A stretch of DNA of 9,001 nucleotides from an uncultured Oscillospiraceae bacterium (GTDB lineage Bacteria; Bacillota; Clostridia; Oscillospirales; Oscillospiraceae), in assembly GCA_959022875.1 (NCBI GenBank), contig CAUFAM010000029.1, positions 1 through 9,001 on the forward strand, written 5' to 3'. Position numbers and translations under genes: made by a program. Positions 1-4,952 of the stretch are shown here, piece after piece (positions within the stretch are counted from its first letter, which is position 1; each line of letters starts with the position of its first letter). The notes beneath the pieces were generated by a model. The model made no database searches and was not told where the DNA came from. It saw only the letters and a program-made list of their open reading frames with translations.

Positions 1-383
1 ACGGCAACGATATGACCATGATCGTCTCCGGTATCCTGCTGAAGAAGGCGGTGGATGCCGCCCGGATTCTGAAGGAGCAGGGCATTGGGGTCAAGGTTCT
101 GGATATGGCCACCATTAAGCCCCTGGACAACCAGGCCGTTATCCAGGCGGCCCGGGAGACCGGCGCCATTATGACCATCGAAGACCACACCATCTTCGGC
201 GGCCTGGGCAGCGCCGTGTCCGAGGTCGTGGTACAGAATTGCCCCGTTCCCATGGAACTTGTGGGTATTCAGGATCGCTTCGGCGAGTCGGGCGACCCGG
301 AGCTCATCTACCGGGACCACGGTATGGATGTGGATTCCATCGTGGCCAAGGCCAAGGCTCTGGTGGCCCGCAAGCAACCTTGA
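1..383 (+). CDS. Transketolase C-terminal subunit (3' part only)
   Basis: This is the C-terminal end of a transketolase small (C-terminal) subunit; the gene begins before the window and is read in the frame starting at base 3. The visible part is about 126 residues and matches the transketolase C-terminal (swivelling) domain, with the family pattern IKPLD, then EDHTIFGGLGSAV, then DRFGESGDPE. The upstream pyrimidine-binding domain and the partner subunit with the diphosphate-binding domain would lie to the left. Split transketolases transfer two-carbon ketol units in sugar catabolism, and orphan copies in clostridial catabolic operons often act on unusual sugars. The next gene starts 46 bases after the stop, in the same direction and with a good ribosome binding site, so they are probably co-transcribed. 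No internal start is proposed; the ATG at 12 is only an internal methionine. The substrate cannot be told from the sequence. Confidence 0.9.
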   Translation, partial: GNDMTMIVSGILLKKAVDAARILKEQGIGVKVLDMATIKPLDNQAVIQAARETGAIMTIEDHTIFGGLGSAVSEVVVQNCPVPMELVGIQDRFGESGDPELIYRDHGMDVDSIVAKAKALVARKQP

Positions 384-429
384 TATACTAGATATACCAA
401 ATGCAGATTTCGTTCAGGAGGAAATGGAT

Positions 430-1110
430 ATGTCAGCACCTCATGTGTGTATTTTACAGACCAGCTTTGCCAAGCGGGAAGATACCATCGCGTTTTTGAA
501 GGAGCGTGTTCCCGGCGTCCGGGTGGAGTTTATTACCGACAGCACCCTGCTGTCCGATGTGCGCGCCAACGGCGGCCCCACCCAGGCGGTCATTGACCGG
601 ATGACCCTGTACGCCAAGGCGGCGGAGATCTCCGGGGCCGACCTGATTGTCAACTCCTGCTCCACCGTGGGCGAGGTGGCCGACCTCTACGCCAAGGAAG
701 TCAACATTCCGGTGATGAAGGTGGATCTGCCCATGGCGCAGGAGGCGGTCCGTCTGGGCACCAAGATTGCCCTGATCGCCACCGTGGAAACCACTCTGGA
801 CCCCAGCCAGCGCCTCATTGAGGCTGAGGGTGCCAAGCAGGGCAAAAAGATGGAGTGTACCCAGTATCTCCAGAACCCCGCCTGGGATGCCCTCCAGGCC
901 GGTCACCCTGAGGAGCACAACCGGATTTTGATGGAGAACATCCGGGAGCTGGACAAAATGGGCTACGATGCCATCGTCATGGCCCAGGTTTCCATGCGGG
1001 CTCTTCTGCCCGATCTGAAGGATGTGAAGACGCCGCTGCTGTGCAGCTTCTTCTCCGGCTACGGCGCCGTGGCAGATAAGCTCAACGAGATTGCGCAGCA
1101 GAAGAAATAA
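430..1110 (+). CDS. Aspartate/glutamate racemase superfamily protein, one cysteine lost
   Basis: A 226-residue protein of the Asp/Glu/hydantoin racemase superfamily, which includes aspartate racemase, maleate isomerase and arylmalonate decarboxylase. The first catalytic motif is present as VNSCSTVG with Cys77. The second catalytic region, normally ending in a cysteine after two small residues, reads IVMAQVSM, so Gln186 appears to occupy the second cysteine position. A two-cysteine racemase mechanism is therefore doubtful, and a one-cysteine isomerase, decarboxylase or lyase is as likely. The start at 430 is chosen because AGGAGG at 416-421 lies 8 bases before it; the in-frame ATG at 424 is only 2 bases from that site. 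It lies between a transketolase subunit and a thiamine-diphosphate enzyme in what looks like one operon (22-base gap to the next gene). The fold-level call is firm; the reaction is unknown. Confidence 0.82.
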   Translation: MSAPHVCILQTSFAKREDTIAFLKERVPGVRVEFITDSTLLSDVRANGGPTQAVIDRMTLYAKAAEISGADLIVNSCSTVGEVADLYAKEVNIPVMKVDLPMAQEAVRLGTKIALIATVETTLDPSQRLIEAEGAKQGKKMECTQYLQNPAWDALQAGHPEEHNRILMENIRELDKMGYDAIVMAQVSMRALLPDLKDVKTPLLCSFFSGYGAVADKLNEIAQQKK

Positions 1111-1132
1111 GAAGTTTAGGAGGACGTTTACT

Positions 1133-1483
1133 ATGAGCAAGAGACTCGTTTCTGATTTAATTGTGGATTATCTGGAGCGCCGGGGCGTGACCGAGCTGTT
1201 CGGCCTGTGCGGCCATACCGTCATCGGCATGCTGGACGCCCTGTCCAGAAGCAAGAAGCTGCGCTACATCGGCACCCGCCATGAGGCCATTGCCTCTACC
1301 GCCGCCGACGGCTACGCCCGCGTGACCCACAAGGCCTCTGTGGTCATGTGCCACCTGGGCCCCGGCCTGACCAACGTGATTATTGTGTGTTGCTGCAAAG
1401 GAGGCGCAGCGGAGGGAGCGAGCCTTGCCGCAGGCGGCGAGGGGAGTGATCCGGAGCTTGTGCCGGCGCGGGTCAGAGTTTAG
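1133..1483 (+). pseudogene. Thiamine-diphosphate enzyme (acetolactate synthase-like), truncated after ~82 residues
   Basis: The first ~82 residues match the N-terminal pyrimidine-binding domain of the acetolactate synthase / oxalyl-CoA decarboxylase / sulfoacetaldehyde acetyltransferase superfamily. The cofactor-activating glutamate is in RHEAIASTAADGYAR (Glu51), followed by the domain's HLGPGLTN motif at 74-81. After about base 1378 the expected continuation disappears; the frame runs 34 more codons through a cysteine-, glycine- and alanine-rich sequence unlike the family and stops at 1481-1483. Full-length relatives are roughly 540-600 residues, so the middle domain and the diphosphate-binding domain are absent and no activity is possible. 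The start is firm: AGGAGG at 1118-1123 is 9 bases upstream. Either a deletion or rearrangement cut the gene here, or the assembly joins two unrelated pieces. The genes to the right are on a different transcription unit and strand. Confidence 0.8.
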
Positions 1484-1524
1484 GGCAAACAGCAGATAAA
1501 AAACAAACCAGACAGAAAAGTGAT

Positions 1525-1568
1525 AAAAGATAAAGAAAGCCGCTGAAATCATACGATTTCAGCGGCTT
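1525..1568 (-). terminator. Rho-independent terminator of the tRNA operon
   Basis: A perfect 14-bp inverted repeat (1537-1550 with 1555-1568, loop ATAC) is followed on the minus strand by a T-rich run (complement of the A-rich bases 1525-1536). It lies 2 bases past the encoded CCA end of the initiator tRNA gene, so it ends the two-tRNA transcript. Confidence 0.9.
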
Positions 1569-1570
1569 GT

Positions 1571-1646
<76 letters not shown>

Positions 1647-1649
1647 ATA

Positions 1650-1736
1650 TGGTGCCGGAGACCGGGATCGAACCGGCACGGGATCGCTCCCACGGGATTT
1701 TAAGTCCCGGGCGTCTGCCAATTCCGCCACTCCGGC
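1650..1736 (-). tRNA. tRNA-Leu (UAA)
   Basis: An 87-base class II tRNA with encoded CCA (complement of 1650-1652). The acceptor stem is seven perfect pairs (1730-1736 with 1654-1660). The anticodon loop is CTTAAAA with anticodon TAA at 1700-1702, and a long variable arm with GGGAGCGATCCC follows, as expected for leucine. It is the first gene of the two-tRNA unit. Confidence 0.95.
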
Positions 1737-1776
1737 ATAGGGTGGCTTCCGGTCTGCTCCTTTAGAGTGCTTAAAT

Positions 1777-1805
1777 AGATTATCACAAACATGTCCCTGT
1801 GTCAA
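1777..1805 (-). promoter_or_regulatory. Strong sigma-A promoter of the tRNA operon
   Basis: On the minus strand, a consensus -35 TTGACA (1800-1805) is 17 bases from the -10 TAATCT (1777-1782), with an extended -10 TG just upstream. The predicted start is near 1770, about 34 bases before the tRNA-Leu gene. Its near-consensus quality fits a stable RNA operon. Confidence 0.88.
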
Positions 1806-1920
1806 GAACAAAATTTAAAAAATTATGGAAAATAGTTGCACGCAAACGTACACATATTTTATGCTTCCGAGCATATACTGATTTGTATATCACAACTTTA
1901 CGATTGGAGGAATCAGATAT

Positions 1921-2034
1921 ATGGGTGATGAAACGATTTTGATGCCTGACAGCGCCATTAAGACCGGTGAACGAAAGGATGATTTGGACGATCTGATCTT
2001 TCGTGGAGAGGGATGGCTGATCAGCGACCGATAA
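1921..2034 (+). CDS. Small acidic orphan protein, 37 residues
   Basis: A 37-codon reading frame starting at ATG 1921, with GGAGG at 1906-1910 ten bases upstream, stopping at 2032-2034 directly before a strong terminator. The protein is acidic (10 Asp/Glu against 5 Lys/Arg), with no signal peptide, membrane segment or cysteine; a DDLDDL cluster is at residues 20-25. I do not recognise a family. The ribosome binding site, lack of other coding in the gap, and its own terminator support a real gene. The upstream promoter is unclear: TATACT at 1874-1879 and a TTGCAC at 1836-1841 are present but not correctly spaced to each other. An alternative is a short regulatory RNA whose open frame is incidental. 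Confidence 0.55.
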   Translation: MGDETILMPDSAIKTGERKDDLDDLIFRGEGWLISDR

Positions 2035-2068
2035 AAAAGGCCGTCTTCCTGGTGGGAGACGGCTTTTT
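2033..2068 (+). terminator. Terminator of the 37-codon gene
   Basis: A 10-bp stem (2040-2049 with 2054-2063, one G-U pair, loop TGGT) is followed by five Ts (2064-2068) and preceded by six As, so it could also work in the reverse direction. The stem begins six bases after the stop codon of the small gene. Confidence 0.85.
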
Positions 2069-2089
2069 CCATGAAAGAACAGGTTTTTC

Positions 2090-2118
2090 TTTACAATTCC
2101 GGGCCATTCATATATAAT
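2090..2118 (+). promoter_or_regulatory. Sigma-A promoter of prfB
   Basis: TTTACA (2090-2095) and a perfect TATAAT (2113-2118) are separated by 17 bases. The predicted start is near 2125, leaving a 5' leader of about 37 bases before prfB. Confidence 0.82.
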
Positions 2119-2161
2119 AATTGGGCTGAAATCGGAATTTAGAAGAAAGAGTGGGACAGTT

Positions 2162-3283
2162 ATGCTCCAGTTTGATGAATATAAGGTAAAATTGAACAAC
2201 CTGGCTCCCGCCCTGAAGGAGTTAGCTCAGGCGCTGGATTTGGAGAGCGCTGAGCGGGAGCTTGATATGCTCCAGGCTGAATCTGCGGCAGATGGATTTT
2301 GGGATAACCTGGCCAAAGCCCAGAAGGTCCAGCAGCGGATCAAGAACCTTCAGGACAAGGTAGACAGCCAGACGAAGCGTCAGAGCCAGTGGGACGACCT
2401 GATGGCCCTGTGTGAGATGGGCAACGAGTTTGAGGACGAGTCGCTGCTGCCGGAACTGGAGGAGGGCTTTACCCAGCTGGAGACCAATATGGAGTCTGCC
2501 CGGCTGGAAACCCTGCTCACTGGAGAATATGACCGCTCCAATGTGATTTTGACGATCCATCCCGGTGCAGGCGGCACTGAGGCCCAGGACTGGGCCCAGA
2601 TGCTCTACCGGATGTACACCCGCTGGACCGAGCGCCACGGCTTTACCTACCAGATTATGGATTATCAGGAGGGAGACGAGGCGGGCATCAAGTCGGCGAC
2701 CATCATGATTGAGGGCGAAAATGCCTACGGCTATCTCCGGGGCGAGCATGGTGTGCACCGTCTGGTGCGCGTGTCCCCCTTTGATGCCAATGCCCGGCGT
2801 CAGACTTCCTTTGCCTCGGTGGAGGTCATGCCTGACCTGCCCGAGGATGTGGAGATCGAGATCCGGCCCGAGGACATTGAGATGCAGGTGTACCGGGCCA
2901 GCGGCGCCGGCGGCCAGCACGTTAACAAGACCTCCTCTGCGGTGCGTCTGATTCACAAGCCCACCGGCATCGTGGTGGCTTCCCAGCAGGAGCGCTCCCA
3001 GTTCCAGAACAAGGACAACTGTATGAAAATGCTTCGGGCCAAGCTGGTGGAGCTGCAGATGCAGGAGAAGGCGGAGAAGATTTCCGACCTGAAGGGCGTG
3101 CAGCTGAAGATCGAGTGGGGCAGCCAGATCCGCTCCTATGTCTTTATGCCCTATCAGCTGGTGAAGGACAACCGCACCGCCTTTGAAACCAGCAACATTA
3201 ATGCAGTGATGGACGGCGATCTGGACGGCTTTATCAACGCCTATCTGACCGCTGAGGCCACCGGAAACTGGGCCACCAAATAA
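2162..3283 (+). CDS. prfB: Peptide chain release factor 2 (no frameshift site)
   Basis: A full-length RF2 of 373 residues that terminates translation at UGA and UAA. The stop-codon recognition tripeptide SPF is at 205-207 and the catalytic GGQ at 250-252 (in SGAGGQHVN), whose glutamine triggers peptidyl-tRNA hydrolysis in the ribosome. The N-terminal coiled-coil domain and the C-terminal GSQIRSYV motif are present. Residue 246 region reads RASGAGGQ, so it lacks the threonine peculiar to E. coli K-12. In most bacteria RF2 is made by a +1 shift at an in-frame UGA near codon 26; here Leu25-Asp26 are encoded by CTG GAT and the frame is continuous, so autoregulation by frameshift is absent. The ribosome binding site is weak (an AAGAAAGAG-like stretch before the ATG), so the start rests mainly on family alignment. 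It is transcribed alone between its own promoter and terminator. Confidence 0.96.
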   Translation: MLQFDEYKVKLNNLAPALKELAQALDLESAERELDMLQAESAADGFWDNLAKAQKVQQRIKNLQDKVDSQTKRQSQWDDLMALCEMGNEFEDESLLPELEEGFTQLETNMESARLETLLTGEYDRSNVILTIHPGAGGTEAQDWAQMLYRMYTRWTERHGFTYQIMDYQEGDEAGIKSATIMIEGENAYGYLRGEHGVHRLVRVSPFDANARRQTSFASVEVMPDLPEDVEIEIRPEDIEMQVYRASGAGGQHVNKTSSAVRLIHKPTGIVVASQQERSQFQNKDNCMKMLRAKLVELQMQEKAEKISDLKGVQLKIEWGSQIRSYVFMPYQLVKDNRTAFETSNINAVMDGDLDGFINAYLTAEATGNWATK

Positions 3284-3290
3284 TGTGGAA

Positions 3291-3328
3291 AAAGGATATT
3301 CGTCCTCTTGGGCGAATATCCTTTTTTT
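3291..3328 (+). terminator. Terminator of prfB
   Basis: A 15-bp stem (3291-3305 with 3310-3324, one G-U pair, loop TCTT) runs into seven Ts (3322-3328). It begins 8 bases after the prfB stop. Confidence 0.93.
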
Positions 3329-3329
3329 G

Positions 3330-3359
3330 TTGACAGAAGCTGGGAAAAAACGGTATGAT
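3330..3359 (+). promoter_or_regulatory. Sigma-A promoter of the DUF3048 gene
   Basis: Consensus TTGACA (3330-3335) and TATGAT (3354-3359) with an 18-base spacer. The -35 starts one base after the T-run of the prfB terminator, so the two elements are packed head to tail. Confidence 0.75.
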
Positions 3360-3392
3360 GATACCAGAAACCGAATATAAGGAGGGACGGCA

Positions 3393-4502
3393 ATGAAAAA
3401 GGGCAGACTGGTACGGATGGTGTGTTTGGGACTGCTTGTGGCGGCACTTGCTGCCTGTGGAAACGGAGAATCCGCGTCCTCTCAGGCGGCGTCTCAATCG
3501 GAGGAAATTCCGGTGATTGCCCCGATCCCCGAACCGGTACAGGAACCGGAACCTGAGCCCGAGCCCGTCTATCCCTATACCAATCCCCTGACGGGGGAGG
3601 GGCTGATGGAGGACATCAGCGGGAAGCGGCCCATTGCCGTTATGTTTAATAATCTGGAAAAAGCACTGCCCCAGCTGGGGGTGGGGCAGGCGGATGTGAT
3701 CTATGAAATTGTAGCCGAAGGCGGGATCACCCGGATGATGGGCCTGTTTCAGGACATCCAGGGAGCGGGGGATCTGGGAGCGATCCGCTCGGCCCGGGAT
3801 TACTATGTGAACCTGGCCTACGGCCATGACGCCATTTATGTCCACGCCGGAGGCAGCCCCCAGGCCTATGAGGCCATCAAAGGCTGGGGTGTTTCCGCCA
3901 TCGACTTCGTCAACGGGCCGTGTGGGGTGGACAGCTGGCGGGATCAGCAGCGCCGGGCCAGCGCTGGGTATGAGCACTCCCTGCTTACTTCCAGCACCAA
4001 CCTTGTGGAGCAGATGCCCTCCTGGTTCCGGCAGGAGCATAAGGAGGGCTATCAGGTGGGCTGGGCCTTTGACAAGGAAGCGCCGGCCGGGGGAGCTGCG
4101 GCCACCAAGCTGACGGTGCCCTTTTCCACCTATAAGACAGGGTACTTTACCTATGAGGAACCCAGTGGCCAGTACACCATTTCCCAGTACATCAACGGCA
4201 AAGACCGGGAGTATGTGGACGGAAACACCGCAGAGCCGGTACAGGTCTCCAATGTGCTGGTGCTCTATACGGACATATCGGCCATTGCCGGGGATTCCGC
4301 CGGGCGCATGTCTGTGCGCACCACGGGAACTGGGGAGGGGATCCTTCTTCGGGATGGACAGGTCTACCCCATTACCTGGCAGCGGGACAGCAAAAGCGGC
4401 TGCTACGAGTTCCTGGGGGAGAATGGCGGAGAGATCCCCCTCAAGCCGGGCAGCAGCTACATCAATGTGGTGAAAACCTCTGCCCAGGTGGAGTGGAACT
4501 AA
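3393..4502 (+). CDS. DUF3048 (YerB-like) lipoprotein
   Basis: A 369-residue exported lipoprotein of the DUF3048 family (B. subtilis YerB). Residues 1-22 are a lipoprotein signal peptide: KK/R-rich start, hydrophobic core, and lipobox LAAC with Cys22 as the lipid anchor. A Ser/Gln/Ala stretch and a Pro-Glu repeat linker (residues ~44-61, mostly PEPEPEP) act as a spacer from the membrane. The conserved DUF3048 domain begins near Tyr62 with NPLTG and continues with RPIAVMFNN and ADVIYEIVAEGGITRMM, then GAIRSARDYYV; a second conserved domain (DUF3048_C type) occupies about residues 230-365. It should sit on the outer face of the cytoplasmic membrane. The biochemical role of the family is not established. 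GGAGG at 3381-3385 lies 7 bases before the start. It has its own promoter, so it is probably monocistronic. Confidence 0.93.
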   Translation: MKKGRLVRMVCLGLLVAALAACGNGESASSQAASQSEEIPVIAPIPEPVQEPEPEPEPVYPYTNPLTGEGLMEDISGKRPIAVMFNNLEKALPQLGVGQADVIYEIVAEGGITRMMGLFQDIQGAGDLGAIRSARDYYVNLAYGHDAIYVHAGGSPQAYEAIKGWGVSAIDFVNGPCGVDSWRDQQRRASAGYEHSLLTSSTNLVEQMPSWFRQEHKEGYQVGWAFDKEAPAGGAAATKLTVPFSTYKTGYFTYEEPSGQYTISQYINGKDREYVDGNTAEPVQVSNVLVLYTDISAIAGDSAGRMSVRTTGTGEGILLRDGQVYPITWQRDSKSGCYEFLGENGGEIPLKPGSSYINVVKTSAQVEWN

Positions 4503-4545
4503 GGGATTTTTCCAGAATTTAACCTGGATGGGCCCCTGGCACCCC

Positions 4546-4575
4546 TTGCAAAGAGGGGAGAAAGAATGGTACAAT
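4546..4575 (+). promoter_or_regulatory. Probable mgtE promoter
   Basis: TTGCAA (4546-4551) and TACAAT (4570-4575) with an 18-base spacer and an extended -10 TG at 4567-4568. The predicted start is near 4582. This leaves an untranslated leader of about 365 bases before mgtE, which is much longer than needed and points to leader-based control. Confidence 0.6.
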
Positions 4576-4624
4576 AGCTTCACCCGGCGATGTCTGCGGA
4601 CAACCCGGGTGAAGCTTGTGTTTT
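4576..4624 (+). terminator. Long hairpin after the DUF3048 gene; terminator or leader stem
   Basis: A perfect 12-bp inverted repeat (4576-4587 with 4605-4616) encloses an inner 4-bp stem (TGTC 4591-4594 with GACA 4599-4602, loop TGCG). It is followed by TTGTGTTTT, a mediocre U-run. It is the only terminator-like structure after the DUF3048 stop (4502). It begins one base after the -10 of the predicted mgtE promoter, so it may stop readthrough from upstream while also shaping the 5' end of the mgtE transcript. Confidence 0.5.
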
Positions 4625-4721
4625 GAAACCTGCGGGATCGCACGACCCAAAATTGAGACGAAAGGAAGTGGGGCTGAACATGGAAGGCCGAAGTTGCAAT
4701 TACGATGCCGATAGCCGCTGT

Positions 4722-4886
4722 CACAGACGACGGGCGGTGGAGCCTGGGCCATGGCGGTATGGCCTCTGCTTCATCGCCGGAATGGAGCCTCCCAAAGGGT
4801 AACCAGCCGTGGGGGTTCCCTGTCTGTGTGCGGCCACAGGGCCGGAGGGCGTTTGGAAAGCGGCCATGTGCTGACCGTTTTCCAAA
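4722..4886 (+). ncRNA. Structured mgtE leader RNA, class not recognised
   Basis: Predicted by eye. P1: CACAGAC (4722-4728) pairs with GTCTGTG (4822-4828). Inside are P2, GGCGGTG (4733-4739) with CATCGCC (4772-4778), capped by GGCCAT (4747-4752) with ATGGCC (4759-4764), and P3, GGGtAACC (4797-4804) with GGTTCCC (4814-4820). Together they make a three-way junction. Next are a 5-bp hairpin (4831-4835 with 4840-4844, loop ACAG) and a 12-bp hairpin (4852-4863 with 4875-4886). An 8-base motif, TGGAGCCT, occurs twice (4738-4745 and 4783-4790). The conserved M-box segments known from ykoK/mgtE leaders in B. subtilis are not found. Its place between a promoter and mgtE suggests a cis-acting metal-responsive leader, which is inference. 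Confidence 0.45.
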
Positions 4887-4916
4887 GGTTCTCCCATGCC
4901 CCGTGGCCTTTTGTCT

Positions 4917-4952
4917 TGCATGCAAATTTTGGGGAGGGGAATTTGCCATGCA
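4917..4952 (+). promoter_or_regulatory. Hairpin hiding the mgtE ribosome binding site and start
   Basis: TGCATG (4917-4922) pairs with CATGCA (4947-4952), and CAAATT (4923-4928) pairs with AATTTG (4940-4945), leaving one bulged C at 4946. This is a 12-bp stem. The 11-base loop is the purine-rich Shine-Dalgarno (GGGGAGGGG, 4931-4939) and the stem contains the mgtE AUG (4948-4950). Such a fold would restrict ribosome entry and could be the output stage of the leader RNA upstream. Confidence 0.6.

Noticed and set aside
259..429. Upstream in-frame start for the racemase-like gene
   Set aside because: It would overlap the transketolase gene, the translated extension looks like out-of-frame coding (Trp/Ser/Arg-rich), and AGGAGG at 416-421 sits correctly for the start at 430.
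4680..4802. A 40-codon upstream frame in the mgtE leader
   Set aside because: The ribosome binding site is poor, the frame lies across paired RNA stems (P1, P2, P3), and the Arg/Cys-rich product has no recognisable features. It is better explained as structured RNA.
4503..4947. M-box (ykoK) magnesium riboswitch
   Set aside because: It was expected before mgtE, but the conserved GGTGAGGCTCC, CGCTGCTGCCC and GCTAAAGCTC segments were not found. A divergent member cannot be excluded without a covariance-model search.
4705..4947. N-terminal extension of MgtE in frame from ATG 4705
   Set aside because: The extra residues are Gly/Pro/Trp-rich and unlike MgtE. The strong ribosome binding site and family length support the start at 4948.
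3234..4949. Long minus-strand open frame (571 codons) opposite the lipoprotein gene and mgtE leader
   Set aside because: The composition is that of an antisense frame in GC-rich DNA, it crosses two terminators/promoters, and no domain is recognised.
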